In this document: piece after piece, positions 8,122-17,396 of the stretch | How positions within the stretch are numbered: the stretch's first letter is position 1 | Layout: the number at the start of each line of letters is the position of its first letter | Source of the DNA: Myxococcales bacterium | GTDB lineage: Bacteria > Myxococcota_A > Polyangia > Polyangiales > Houyiibacteriaceae | Assembly (NCBI GenBank): GCA_029863605.1 | Contig: JAOTVB010000014.1 | Span: forward strand, 1 to 64,000 | Length of the DNA: 64,000 nucleotides | Direction: 5' to 3' | Position numbers and translations under genes: made by a program | Notes under the pieces: model-generated | Database searches by the model: none | What the model was told of the DNA's origin: nothing | The model's input: the letters and a program-made list of their open reading frames with translations, nothing else

Positions 8122-9471
8122 CTACAACTCGGTCAGGGCGATGATGTCGGCACGGGCCGGGACGTCGTCCGGGACTTCCTCGAGCAACAGATCTGCTGGG
8201 CAGGCGGCCCGTTCCAAAAGGGCCCTCAGCGGTCCAAGCAGAACCGATTCGTTTTCCCCTGCGTCGTTGCGGTCGTCGATCCGCCTCAAGCCCGCCTCGG
8301 CGAGCTCCAGGATCTCGCCAGCCCAGTCGGCGACCTCTCGTCCCAAGAATCGAGTACGAACGCCATGCCGAGCGAATGATTCGCGACGCCGCTCGACCTC
8401 TTGGTACGACCATCCGTCGACCACTGCCTCGAGGGCACCAAAACTCCGATCATCGTAGAGGAGCCCCTTCCACAACGCGGGAAGCGCGAACGACATCTCG
8501 TTGCGCTGCGCGTCGGCCCCACGGTATTCGAGTGTGCTCTTCAGACGGACCTCCGGAAACAAGGTTCGTAAGTGGACTACCCAATCGTCGTAGATGGCCT
8601 TCACGCCCTGAAAGCCATCGTTCATGAACGAACGAAAAGTCTGACCGGTATTGTGATAGACGTTGCTGCCGCGCTTCACGAGAAACATGGGCGCGTCGAT
8701 CGCCCACTCGACGTAATCGAGGTACCTCGGGTGGTCCTTCCAGGCGAAGGGCAGCAATCCGGATCGATCGGGATCCATGTGCAGCCACACCAGCGCACGG
8801 TACGATTGAAAGCCAGAGCGCCGGCCTTCCTGCCAGGGGCTGTTGGCAAACATCGCAGTAATGAGCGGCTGCGCGCGCAGCCCCACTCGAAGCTTGCGCA
8901 TGGCGTCTTCCTCGGATGCGTAGTCTAGGTTGGCCTGCACGGTAGTGGTCTTCGTCATCATCTCCGCCGCCATCGATCCGCGCTGCGGCAGGTATTCGCG
9001 CATGACCTCGTAGCGAAGTTTCGGAACCCAACCGAGCTCCTCGACACGAGCGAACGGGTGACAACCGAGACCGAGCCAAGTGAGCCCAAGCTCCTCGATG
9101 ATGGGCGAGAGCTCTTGCCAGTGAGCTTCGGACTCCGCCTTTCCTTGGTGCACGGTTCGATAAGGAGCGCCCGAAAGCTCGATCTGCGAGCCTGGCTCGA
9201 GGGTGACCGACGCGTCCCCGCGCCGGAGCGAGACTATTGGGCCATCCTCGAGCTCCTGTACCGGCTCCCATCCCCGTTCGTGGATCAAGTAATTGAAGAT
9301 CGTCAGCACGCTGACCGGGCCGTCATAAGGCAGCGGCGATCCGTCCGCCCGACCGACCGCGCACCGCTCCGCTTCGGTTCCGATCAACCAGCGTTCGCGA
9401 GGCTTTTCAGCCTCGTGAAAAAGCACGAGCAAGTCATCCAACTTGCGAACAGGAGCATCGGGTGTGGGCAA
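8122..9471 (-). CDS. gshA: Glutamate-cysteine ligase (plant/proteobacterial type)
   Basis: A 449-residue GCS2-family ligase that joins glutamate and cysteine with ATP, the first step of glutathione synthesis. Family features are the IGTEAER motif near residue 30, GSQIELSGAP, the GCHPFA loop, MREYLPQRGSMAAEMMTKTTTVQANLDYASEEDA, and TLEYRGADAQ. The length (about 450) fits the plant-like class used by many proteobacteria. No glutathione synthetase gene (gshB) is adjacent. The gene converges on the P-loop gene with 8 bases between stops, and diverges from the TRAP solute-binding gene across about 130 bases that must hold both promoters. Confidence 0.92.
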   Translation of the reverse strand: MPTPDAPVRKLDDLLVLFHEAEKPRERWLIGTEAERCAVGRADGSPLPYDGPVSVLTIFNYLIHERGWEPVQELEDGPIVSLRRGDASVTLEPGSQIELSGAPYRTVHQGKAESEAHWQELSPIIEELGLTWLGLGCHPFARVEELGWVPKLRYEVMREYLPQRGSMAAEMMTKTTTVQANLDYASEEDAMRKLRVGLRAQPLITAMFANSPWQEGRRSGFQSYRALVWLHMDPDRSGLLPFAWKDHPRYLDYVEWAIDAPMFLVKRGSNVYHNTGQTFRSFMNDGFQGVKAIYDDWVVHLRTLFPEVRLKSTLEYRGADAQRNEMSFALPALWKGLLYDDRSFGALEAVVDGWSYQEVERRRESFARHGVRTRFLGREVADWAGEILELAEAGLRRIDDRNDAGENESVLLGPLRALLERAACPADLLLEEVPDDVPARADIIALTEL

Positions 9472-9599
9472 GTGTCCTCGGGTCGGCCGGTTGGGCGCCG
9501 GACCCTACCACGAAGCCCAGAAACGCGCCGCTCGGCCGTCTCTCGTTGACCGGCGTGTGCCCGCTTCCTTTTGGTCGAATAAGTCGTTAGAAGGTTCCG

Positions 9600-10607
9600 A
9601 TGAGCAAAGTCTTCTACTTGGGTGGGGTCGCGTTGGTGCTGAGCCTCGCGGTCGCGGGGCCATTGCCGGCACAAGAGCCTGAATTCGTGATGGAGGTGGG
9701 GACTGTCGCGCCTCCCGGAAGCCCGTGGGCCGACCAACTGAAACGATTCAAGAAGGATGTTCAGTCACGCACCGACGGCCGAGTCAAGGTGAAGCTTCGA
9801 CTCGGACGCGGGAACGAACGCTCGTTGGCGCGACGCGTCCAGATGGGAAGCATGCAGTCGTTTGCGGGGTCCGTGGGTGGGATGAGCTCGATCGTACGGG
9901 AGGTCAACGTCATCGAGTCGCCCTACCTGTTCGCGGACTTCGCCTCGGCCGACAAAACCCTCGACGACCCCGCAGTCAAAGAGCAGATGAAGAAGATCCT
10001 GGCCAAGCGCGGCTTGATCTTCGGAATCTGGTCCGAGAACGGATATCGTTCGTATTTCAGTCGGCGCCCGATCCGCAAGCCGAGCGACATGAAGGGGATT
10101 CGGTTCCGATCGCAGGAGTCAATGGTGCATGTCGAGACCTACCAGGCGTACGGAGCGACCCCGGTCCCGATCGACGTTGCGAACACCCTCATGAGCTTGC
10201 AAACGGGAGTCGTCGACGGTTTCGACAATACGCCACTCTTCGCGATGGCCGGAACGTGGTACCAGGGGCTCAAGGAGGGGGAGCGCAACTTGTTCCTCAG
10301 CCGCCACTGTTACCAGCCCGCGTTGCTCGTGTATTCGAAGAAGTGGTTCAATGGCCTCCCGAAAGACATTCAAGACGTACTGACGAGCGTGCCCTACGAG
10401 CTCACGGTCTGGGGTCGAGGCCAAGTCCGCAAGATCGAGCCCGTTCTCCTGAAGAACCTGGCCCGCTACGGCTACGAAATCTACGAACCCACCGCCGACG
10501 AACTGGCCCCCTTCAAGGCTGCTCAACGACAGGTCCCGGACCTCGTCGCCAAACAGATGGGGCCGGCCGGTCAGGCGCTGCTGAAGGAAATCCGCAGAGC
10601 GATGTAG
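9600..10607 (+). CDS. dctP: TRAP transporter solute-binding protein (DctP family)
   Basis: A 335-residue periplasmic binding protein with an N-terminal signal peptide (LGGVALVLSLAVAG, predicted cleavage near PLPAQ). Typical DctP features are VGTVAPPGSPWADQLKRF, the KGIRFRSQES segment whose arginine usually pairs with a substrate carboxylate, PIDVANTLMSLQTGVVDGFDN, and the late tryptophan-rich helix. In TRAP systems this protein delivers organic acids to membrane subunits DctQ and DctM. Neither subunit is encoded here: a divergent ligase lies upstream and a convergent SulP gene downstream. A ribosome-binding site AGAAGG (9589-9594) lies 5 bases before the ATG. It probably works with subunits encoded elsewhere. 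Confidence 0.88.
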   Translation: MSKVFYLGGVALVLSLAVAGPLPAQEPEFVMEVGTVAPPGSPWADQLKRFKKDVQSRTDGRVKVKLRLGRGNERSLARRVQMGSMQSFAGSVGGMSSIVREVNVIESPYLFADFASADKTLDDPAVKEQMKKILAKRGLIFGIWSENGYRSYFSRRPIRKPSDMKGIRFRSQESMVHVETYQAYGATPVPIDVANTLMSLQTGVVDGFDNTPLFAMAGTWYQGLKEGERNLFLSRHCYQPALLVYSKKWFNGLPKDIQDVLTSVPYELTVWGRGQVRKIEPVLLKNLARYGYEIYEPTADELAPFKAAQRQVPDLVAKQMGPAGQALLKEIRRAM

Positions 10608-10659
10608 CCGCGGTCAGCTTGACGCCGCACCAACAGCTAGAAAAGAAGCGGATCCTGGC

Positions 10660-12312
10660 TCACTCCTCCTTGGGGGGCGGCGGGGGCGACGGGATCAGCG
10701 AGTTTCGGCGGGTCGCCGCGCGGATGCCGCCTCGGGTGTAGCGGCCGATCAACGAGCGCCACTCCATGACGACGCGCCCGCCGCTTTCGTTGTGGCGCAA
10801 TTGGAAGGCGGCGATCAAATCGAGACACGCATGGTCGATGAAGTCGAGCTCGTCAAAGTGCATGTGGAGCTCGGTGCCGGGCGGGATCTCCTCCAGCGCG
10901 GCAGCGAGCCTGGGAAGGGCGAGAAACGTAGCCGCGCCGTGGAGGTGGAGCTCGATGCGCTCGTCCCGATCGACGCGGTCGATGTCGAGATGTGCCAACG
11001 AATAGACCAACCTGAGTGTCGAAAGCACCAAGCCGATGACGATGCCCGTCAGCAGGTCGATGGCCACGATACCTGTCACGGTCGCCAGGTAGATCCCGAA
11101 CACCGGCCATCCGTACCCCAGAAGCTTTCCCAGGGTGGATACCTGCACAAGGCGGATGCCGACGTAGATCAGGATAGCAGCCAGCGCCGACTCCGGAACG
11201 AACCCGAGGAGCCCGGGGAGCAGCACGACGAAGAGGAAGATCCACGTTGCGTGCATGATCGAAGACCACTTGCTATGCGCGCCCGCCTCGACGTTGGCCG
11301 TGCTGCGGCTGATGACCCCCGCGATGGGGAGCGATCCCAGGGCGCCGCAAACGAGGTTCCCGAGTCCTTGAGCGGCGAGCTCTCGATCATAATTGGTGCG
11401 GCCGCCCCGCTGGTGCATCTGGGCCACGGCGGTCGAGCAAAGCAAGGTCTCGGCGCTGGCAACGAACGCCAAGGCCACCCCCGAGATCCAGATCCGGGTT
11501 TCCATGAGCTTCGAAAGCGAGCCCGCGCTCGGCAAGGTAACGTACTCGAAAAGAGAGTTCTTCACGACCACGTAGTCGATCGGAAGCCGGAGGACAGCCG
11601 CCGCGATCGACGCTACGAGGACGCCCATCAGCGCCCCGGGAAGGAAATGCAGCCTCGCGGGCCGGAAGCGATCCCAAAGCACGATGGTGAGCAACGTTGC
11701 CACGCCGATCAGAGCCGCGATGTAGTGCGTGCGGTCGCCCCCGGTGGTCACTGCCTTGAGCACGCCGGCGGGGATTTGGACGATGTTGTAGAGGACGCTT
11801 CCTTCAACATCGTTGCCGATCATCACGTGGAACTGCTTGGCGACGATGATCACCCCGATCCCAGCCACCATGCCTCGGATCACCGCTGGAGAGACCGCGC
11901 GGAAATAGGTGCCGAATTTCATCAAGCCCGCGGCGGCCTGAATGGCTCCGGCGATCATGACGATGACCGCTAGGCTCATCAGGCCGTATGGGTCTTCTTC
12001 GTTGCGATATGCGAGGACCCACTCGAGCATGAGCACGCTCAGGCCTGCTGAAGGTCCTGCGATTTGAAGTGGCGCGCTACCTAGAAAGCCGACGAGCACA
12101 CCGCCTACTACTGCGGTGATCAGCCCAAGCATCACCGGTACGCCCGATGCCCGCGCGATCCCCATCGACAACGGGAGTGCGATGAGAAACATCACCACGG
12201 AGGGCGGCACGTCTTTGACGATCACCCTCAGCTTCTCATCTAGTGCAGAGATCCCCGGCTCCTTCGATCTGCAATCGGCCTCAAAGAGAAGCCTTATACC
12301 ACGGTCGGCCAC
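10660..12312 (-). CDS. SulP-family anion transporter with STAS domain
   Basis: An inner-membrane transporter of the SLC26/SulP family (sulfate, bicarbonate or other anions). Multiple hydrophobic segments cover about residues 35-420, including PPSVVMFLIALPLSMGIA and the family-typical AGPSAGL motif. The C-terminal ~110 residues form a STAS domain (ELHMHFDELDFIDHACLDLI). A GTG at 12312 gives 550 residues with 33 before the first membrane segment. The frame stays open to a TTG at 12420, but the added residues are not membrane- or family-like and would run up to the pyrE start. The start is therefore approximate. The substrate cannot be told from sequence. It converges on the TRAP gene and diverges from pyrE. 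Confidence 0.88.
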   Translation of the reverse strand: MADRGIRLLFEADCRSKEPGISALDEKLRVIVKDVPPSVVMFLIALPLSMGIARASGVPVMLGLITAVVGGVLVGFLGSAPLQIAGPSAGLSVLMLEWVLAYRNEEDPYGLMSLAVIVMIAGAIQAAAGLMKFGTYFRAVSPAVIRGMVAGIGVIIVAKQFHVMIGNDVEGSVLYNIVQIPAGVLKAVTTGGDRTHYIAALIGVATLLTIVLWDRFRPARLHFLPGALMGVLVASIAAAVLRLPIDYVVVKNSLFEYVTLPSAGSLSKLMETRIWISGVALAFVASAETLLCSTAVAQMHQRGGRTNYDRELAAQGLGNLVCGALGSLPIAGVISRSTANVEAGAHSKWSSIMHATWIFLFVVLLPGLLGFVPESALAAILIYVGIRLVQVSTLGKLLGYGWPVFGIYLATVTGIVAIDLLTGIVIGLVLSTLRLVYSLAHLDIDRVDRDERIELHLHGAATFLALPRLAAALEEIPPGTELHMHFDELDFIDHACLDLIAAFQLRHNESGGRVVMEWRSLIGRYTRGGIRAATRRNSLIPSPPPPPKEE

Positions 12313-12427
12313 TCGATCGATCGCTGGGATTCCCGTCGACAGCAGGAGCTGCGCCCAAGCAAGGCAAAGGGCCGCCCGCCTGCAATTCTTGGTTGCGCCG
12401 GCGCCCTGGACGTGGTGCAAATGGCCC

Positions 12428-12976
12428 GTGGATCAGCTTCTCGAGCTTCTCCGGGAGCGGGGTTTCCGTCGTGGCAGCTTCGTATTGAGCTCGGGGAAGG
12501 AAAGCGACTTCTTCATCGATTGTAAACCGGTGGCGCTGCTGGCGCGCGGCCATGTCCTGATCGGAGAGGCCTTGCTCGAACGAATTCGAGATCTCCCCGG
12601 TTCCCTTTCCGCGGTTGCGGGGGTCGAGCTCGGCGGATGCCCGCTCGCTTCAGCAGTCGCTTATGCCTCCGCCGAAAGCGACGACCCACTCGACGCGGTC
12701 TACGTTCGCAAGGAGCCAAAAGCGCACGGTACGCGCAAAACGCTCGAGGGCGCGGACCGACTCACTGCTGGGGCACGCCTTGCTATCGTCGAAGACACGG
12801 TGACCACTGGCCGCTCTACACTCCGCGCGATCGATGCCGTCCGAGAAGCGGGCTTCGAAGTCGCCGGGGTCGTCGCGGTGGTGGACCGACTCGAAGGCGG
12901 CGCAGAAGTGATCACCGGCGCTGGGGTAAGCTTCAGCGCGCTCTATGATCGCACCGACTTCATGGGAGAAACATGA
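12428..12976 (+). CDS. pyrE: Orotate phosphoribosyltransferase
   Basis: A 182-residue type I phosphoribosyltransferase that makes OMP from orotate and PRPP, step five of pyrimidine synthesis. The N terminus has LLELLRERGFRRGSFVLSSGKESDFFIDCK. A YVRKEPKAHGT segment forms the flexible catalytic loop, and the PRPP-binding motif VEDTVTTGRST lies near residue 125. The frame is open far upstream, but similarity begins at the GTG at 12428 (VDQLLELL), which I take as start. Its stop overlaps the start of the following lipoprotein gene (ATGA at 12973-12976). The other pyr genes in this window, pyrC and carA, sit about 43 kb away. Confidence 0.92.
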   Translation: MDQLLELLRERGFRRGSFVLSSGKESDFFIDCKPVALLARGHVLIGEALLERIRDLPGSLSAVAGVELGGCPLASAVAYASAESDDPLDAVYVRKEPKAHGTRKTLEGADRLTAGARLAIVEDTVTTGRSTLRAIDAVREAGFEVAGVVAVVDRLEGGAEVITGAGVSFSALYDRTDFMGET

Positions 12977-13620
12977 TTCGAACCTGCGCATGGTTGATGG
13001 TCGTTCCCCTACTATTCGCTTCGGGCTGCAAGCAACATGCCCTCACGATGGAGCCGGGTCCTCGCGTGTTCACACCCGAGTCATATCCCTATGTTTGGGA
13101 GGCGTGGACGCGGGACGAAGAGTCGTTCTCCTGGAAAGAGCTGAGCCACGAGCTTCACGTCACCGCGACATTCGAATCCTGGGAATTTCGCTGGGCCTAC
13201 GTCGTCCGCTATGCCCGTGACTACAGTCTGCTGCCGAGGGCCCGAGACGAGATGCTTCAGGCCAGCCTCGCCAGCTCCCGCCAAGAGCACCGCTTCTTCG
13301 TCACCCTGGCCGGATTCGATTTCAGGGAGTCCAATCTGGTCAGCAAGCAATCCGCTTGGCGTGTCCTCTTGGTCGACCCGCAGGGCAATCAAAGCGTCCC
13401 GATCTCGATGGAGCGCGTGCGCCGGCCGAGCGCCGTGGACCGCGTGTACTTCCCCCAGGTCGATCCGCTCCGAGAGACATTTCGCCTGATTTTTCCCGCA
13501 GTTGAGCCGGATGGTCGAAAGACGATTCCCGACGGCTCCCCCTTCATCGTGCTCCGATTCACTGGCGCGCGCGGCCGGGTCGACCTTCGCTGGGATTTGC
13601 GACCTTCCCAAGGCACCTGA
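12973..13620 (+). CDS. Lipoprotein of unknown function
   Basis: A 215-residue protein with a short signal peptide ending in a lipobox (PLLFASGC), so a lipid-modified cysteine near residue 19 is expected. The rest is soluble and mixed alpha/beta, ending in short strands (FIVLRFTGARGRVDLRWDL). I recognise no family. It is translationally coupled to pyrE and followed after about 100 bases by a second lipoprotein gene with its own strong ribosome-binding site. Being soluble and anchored, it is probably at the outer or inner membrane, facing the periplasm. Confidence 0.75.
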   Translation: MIRTCAWLMVVPLLFASGCKQHALTMEPGPRVFTPESYPYVWEAWTRDEESFSWKELSHELHVTATFESWEFRWAYVVRYARDYSLLPRARDEMLQASLASSRQEHRFFVTLAGFDFRESNLVSKQSAWRVLLVDPQGNQSVPISMERVRRPSAVDRVYFPQVDPLRETFRLIFPAVEPDGRKTIPDGSPFIVLRFTGARGRVDLRWDLRPSQGT

Positions 13621-13718
13621 CGAAGGTTTGACAGTCGCGATCCTCGCTCGCTATCATGCTGTGGTCGCGTAAGCCTTGGTAACGAATGGGGAAACGGGGC
13701 CAAGCGGGGAGGTTCAGC

Positions 13719-15407
13719 ATGAAGATGCGCCACAAGGGGTGGGCGGTTGCAGTTGTCATTGCAGCCCTGAGTTTTGGTTGTCACGCGGCCGACGATGATC
13801 CGGAAGGGCAAGCCGGGGAGCTTGCCGATCCCGTCCGGCGGGAAAACGCGATCTTCAATCTGAAGGGTATCTATACCCAAACGCTTGCTGCGAATGCCGG
13901 TGACCGAAGCAGCTCGGAGGTCGAGGCCGTCGCCGATGTGATCGTGAAGCCGTTGACGGACACGTACCTCGCGTTTCCTGAGGACAGGATCAACGGGATG
14001 GCCATTCTGGATCTGCTCCACGAGATGCAGGACCCGAGAAGTCTCCCGGCACTCCTCGACGCGCTCAACTGGCGCACCGAAGTCTCAGAGGACCATGCGA
14101 TCCGGGCAGCCCAGACGATTCAAGTGATCGAGGTGCCCGAAGGGGAGGTGCAAAACGTGGTCCAAGCGTTGGCGCGCTCGCTCGAGCGCATCACAGGGTC
14201 GCGATCCGAGGACAACAAGATGCGGATTGCCATGATCCGTGCGCTTGGCTCCCTCGAGGACCGTGGGGCAACCGAGATTCTGACCGTCATTGCTACCAGG
14301 CAAGACGAAAACCAGAACTTCCTGATCAACCGCCTAGCGGCCCAGCAACTCGGTGAGCTCCGCGACCCGGCCGCCATTCCTGCGTTGATTCGATGCCTCT
14401 TTCTTTTCGCGCCCAACCGCCCGGACCTACGTATGAATGACGTCGCAGCCGAAGCGCTCATTTTGATCGGCCGTCCATCGCTCGAGCCGCTCCTCCAGAT
14501 GCTGCAAGGCAAAGACGCAACGGCGAATGCGATTGCCAAGAGCTACATCGACTCGATCAAAGCGCGTCGTCCGGACCTCGCGACGAAGATGACTGTTCGG
14601 CAGGTGACCGGTGCGGAAGCCTCCTTTGCGCTCGGTGCGCTTGGATTTTCCGAGGCGCTAGAGCCGCTCCTACAGGAAGCCAGCGCGTCTGATACTGCCC
14701 GCAAGCTCAACGCGGCGATCGCCCTGGTGCGCCTCAAAGTGCCGGCCGCTCAGCGTGACAGGGTGCGTTCGACGCTCAAGCAGGTGTACGGCAGCTTGCC
14801 CAAGGGCTACGACGGCGTACGCATGCAGGGGCAGTTGCTGGCGGCGATGGCGCATACCTATGACGCCGAGCTCATGCCGTTCATCCTCGAGCAGCTAAAT
14901 GACAAGAACGCCAATCCAGAGGTCCGTTTGATCGCAGCCCAGAACTACGCGCTCCTCGCCAACAAGGCGGACGCGGCGAAGCTCGCTGCAGCGATCGCGA
15001 ACGAGCAGCCGTCAGAGGCTGGGGGCTACCGCGAGAAGTTCGCCGAACACAAGCCGCTCATGACGCTTGCGGAAGAATGCGACACGGCGGTGGCGTGCTG
15101 GGTGGGCAAGGTCGCCAGCGCTGATCCGAACGTTGCACGCAAGGCCGCCTACATGCTGGGTCGCTACGGCGTGGGAAGCAGCGAAGCGATCGCGGCCTTG
15201 GTTGGTCGGCTGGGGAGCGAAGATCTCGGCGTTCGCTTGGGAGCTCTCATGGCGCTCGACAAGATTGCGGAAGACGGTGCTCCGGATGCGGTGTTGAAGA
15301 TCGATGAGCTTCGCAACCGCGAGGAAGGGCAATCGGTCTGGACGATGTTCCGCGTCGAAGCGCTTCCCATTCAAGCACGGCTTCGAAGCCGGCAGGAAAA
15401 GAGCTGA
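13719..15407 (+). CDS. HEAT-repeat lipoprotein
   Basis: A 562-residue lipoprotein. The signal peptide ends with IAALSFGC, giving an acylated cysteine near residue 21. The body is almost wholly alpha-helical and made of HEAT-like pairs: phrases such as DPRSLPALLDAL, DPAAIPALIRCL, EALEPLLQEA, NPEVRLIAAQNYALL and DLGVRLGALMALDKIA recur at roughly 30-40 residue spacing. Such arrays are protein-binding scaffolds. The start at 13719 has GGGGAGG seven bases upstream; an earlier in-frame ATG at 13686 lacks one. The next gene, a lipoprotein PPIase, follows after 18 bases, then a kinase, so the three look like an operon with an envelope role. Confidence 0.8.
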   Translation: MKMRHKGWAVAVVIAALSFGCHAADDDPEGQAGELADPVRRENAIFNLKGIYTQTLAANAGDRSSSEVEAVADVIVKPLTDTYLAFPEDRINGMAILDLLHEMQDPRSLPALLDALNWRTEVSEDHAIRAAQTIQVIEVPEGEVQNVVQALARSLERITGSRSEDNKMRIAMIRALGSLEDRGATEILTVIATRQDENQNFLINRLAAQQLGELRDPAAIPALIRCLFLFAPNRPDLRMNDVAAEALILIGRPSLEPLLQMLQGKDATANAIAKSYIDSIKARRPDLATKMTVRQVTGAEASFALGALGFSEALEPLLQEASASDTARKLNAAIALVRLKVPAAQRDRVRSTLKQVYGSLPKGYDGVRMQGQLLAAMAHTYDAELMPFILEQLNDKNANPEVRLIAAQNYALLANKADAAKLAAAIANEQPSEAGGYREKFAEHKPLMTLAEECDTAVACWVGKVASADPNVARKAAYMLGRYGVGSSEAIAALVGRLGSEDLGVRLGALMALDKIAEDGAPDAVLKIDELRNREEGQSVWTMFRVEALPIQARLRSRQEKS

Positions 15408-15425
15408 GCCCGCGGCCGGTGCGCC

Positions 15426-16331
15426 ATGCGCCGAGACTTCATCGTCACTTGGGCCTGTCTGCTATGGGGCTTTGGCGTCGGGTGTGAACGCCCGACGAAC
15501 GAAGCTCTTTCCGCAAAGGTGCAGACCGCTGTGGTCACCGAGGTCGTGGCCACGGTCGGGGGGCACGCCATCGGGGCACCGGACGTGCGAGAACGGGTGA
15601 CGCTCGACGGCGTCAGTGCGAAGGACGCGCTAGGCGCCCTCGTCGAGGAGGAGTTGCTCATACAGGAGGCGCAGAGGACCGGACTCTCCGAAGATCCCGA
15701 GGCGATGCGTGCCGTCGACCGAATGATCGTGCGAGCGTTCCTTCGCGACCTCGAACGCGAAAATACGCCCGAAGGCATCTCGAACCAGCAGGTACGGGCG
15801 GACTTTGAACGACACCGAGAGCAGTTTCAGCTCCTCGAGCGCCGCGCGTCCTGGCATGTCTTGGTGAAAGCGGACACGGTAAAAGCCCGCGAGCTGGCGG
15901 CTGGGATTCTCGACGAAGCGCGACAAGCCGACGATCCGAGGGAGGTCTTCGAGCGCTACGCAGAAGGGGCTGCAGATGACCTCGATGTACCGGTCGTTGT
16001 CGAAGAGCTGCCTCCGATCAGCATCAAGGCTGACATCGAAAAACCTTATAAAGACAAACTCTTCGCCGCAAAAACTCTAGGACCTTTGACAGAGCCGGTC
16101 CGCACTTCTTACGGATGGCACGCCATCGTGCTCACCGAGATTCAGCCGGGCGCGGTGCGGACGCTGGGGGATGTCGAAGATGAGATCCGCGACCGACTCA
16201 GCCGGAAGCGACGTTTTGAAAAGCTCGTAGAGGTGGTCAAGCGGCTCGAGGCTGAAGACCGCGTCGTCTACAACCAGGCCGTCGTCGAGCGGCTGATGAG
16301 TGTGCGGGAGCTACCCAAGCGTGCAGAGTGA
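15426..16331 (+). CDS. Parvulin-like peptidyl-prolyl isomerase lipoprotein
   Basis: A 301-residue protein with a signal peptide ending in WGFGVGC, a lipobox. Residues about 40-120 form a SurA/PrsA-like N-terminal chaperone region (VGGHAIGAPDVRERVTL, ALVEEELLIQEAQRTGL). Residues about 140-250 resemble a parvulin domain (RASWHVLVKADTVKARELAAGIL, then LTEPVRTSYGWHAIVLTEIQPG). The tail is a charged helix. It probably helps fold outer-membrane or secreted proteins in the periplasm, as PrsA and SurA do, but whether the domain is catalytically active cannot be judged here. Its 3' end overlaps the start of the kinase gene by about 11 bases. Confidence 0.8.
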   Translation: MRRDFIVTWACLLWGFGVGCERPTNEALSAKVQTAVVTEVVATVGGHAIGAPDVRERVTLDGVSAKDALGALVEEELLIQEAQRTGLSEDPEAMRAVDRMIVRAFLRDLERENTPEGISNQQVRADFERHREQFQLLERRASWHVLVKADTVKARELAAGILDEARQADDPREVFERYAEGAADDLDVPVVVEELPPISIKADIEKPYKDKLFAAKTLGPLTEPVRTSYGWHAIVLTEIQPGAVRTLGDVEDEIRDRLSRKRRFEKLVEVVKRLEAEDRVVYNQAVVERLMSVRELPKRAE

Positions 16332-17394
16332 CCCGCCGAGAATCGGCCAGCGGCTTGGCCCTTACATCGTCGAAGAACCCGTCGGCGAGGGCGCCATGGC
16401 ACGCGTGTACCAGGCCCGTCATACGGGCACCGGCCGCGAGGTCGCGGTCAAGGTTCTTCACGCCAGGGTTGCGAACGACGAGGTCGCGGTCGAGAGGTTT
16501 CGAAGGGAATACGAGACGGCAAGCTCGTTGAGCCACGACCGCATCGTCGAGGTGGTGGACTTTGGTCAAACCGTAGACGGCTCGTACTTCATGACCATGG
16601 AGTACCTCGAGGGTCAGGAGCTCGGCCTGGTGCTCGAGAAGGAAGGGGCTCTGGGGCCGGCCAGAGTGGTTCGAATCGTCTGTCAGCTCGCACTCGGCTT
16701 GCACCATGCGCATGCCGACGGAGTCATTCACCGTGATCTCAAGCCGGGCAATATCTTCGTGTCCGCGGGGGAGGGCGGCGACGAGGTGAGCATTCTCGAT
16801 TTCGGGTCTGTGAAGCTTCAGCTCGTGTCGGGCCGGAAGCTCACTGCGCTCGGCACGACGCTCGGCTCACCCTGTTACATGTCTCCCGAGCAGGCGATGG
16901 GGAAGCTCGATGTAGACCAGCGAACGGATGTGTTTGCGCTGGCCGCCATCCTGCATGAGCTTGCCACTGGGCAGGTAGCGTTTGGGGGAGACGAAGCGGC
17001 CGAGATCCTGATGAAGATCGTCGCCGAGGAGCCGCCGCCGGTCAGCGCATCCAACCATGCATATTCGTGGGCGTTCGACGACGTCGTCAAGAAGGGGCTC
17101 CACAAAGACAAAACAAAGCGTTTCGGAAGCGCGGTGGAGCTTGCAGAGGCAATGCTCCGTTCGCTCGGGCTCGACGCCGATGTCGAGAAATGGGCTCGTA
17201 GCTCGGAAAGCGCGATTGTCGATGCCCTCGAGAGCTCCACGGATACGACGGAGGTCGCGTCACCGCCGCCGATGGTTTATCCGACGAGCGTCCCCGCTCC
17301 CCTGCCTCGACGCTCGAGCGGACTAGTCTCGGTTCTGACGGCGGTCTTGATGTTCCTCGCCGTGGTCGCGACGGTTTGGGCGATTCTCTCCTGA
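16321..17394 (+). CDS. Ser/Thr protein kinase with C-terminal membrane anchor
   Basis: A 357-residue Hanks-type kinase. The glycine loop is GEGAMARVY, the ATP-binding lysine is in VAVKVL, the catalytic loop is HRDLKPGNIF with Asp139, the metal-binding motif is DFGSVK, and the activation segment ends in SPCYMSPEQ. After the kinase domain (to about residue 270) comes a short linker and a single membrane helix (LVSVLTAVLMFLAVVATVWAIL) at the very end, leaving no extracytoplasmic sensor. The GTG at 16321 is preferred; an in-frame GTG at 16300 would add seven residues. Overlap with the PPIase gene indicates co-translation. A soluble signal or a partner protein must provide the input. Confidence 0.9.
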   Translation: MQSDPPRIGQRLGPYIVEEPVGEGAMARVYQARHTGTGREVAVKVLHARVANDEVAVERFRREYETASSLSHDRIVEVVDFGQTVDGSYFMTMEYLEGQELGLVLEKEGALGPARVVRIVCQLALGLHHAHADGVIHRDLKPGNIFVSAGEGGDEVSILDFGSVKLQLVSGRKLTALGTTLGSPCYMSPEQAMGKLDVDQRTDVFALAAILHELATGQVAFGGDEAAEILMKIVAEEPPPVSASNHAYSWAFDDVVKKGLHKDKTKRFGSAVELAEAMLRSLGLDADVEKWARSSESAIVDALESSTDTTEVASPPPMVYPTSVPAPLPRRSSGLVSVLTAVLMFLAVVATVWAILS

Positions 17395-17396
17395 GG

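Noticed and set aside
10792-11973. 393-codon forward open frame over the SulP gene
   Set aside because: Asp/Arg/His/Gln-rich shadow of membrane-segment codons, with no motif.
12116-12427. Long N-terminal extension of pyrE
   Set aside because: The family similarity starts at the GTG at 12428; the extension overlaps the SulP 5' end.
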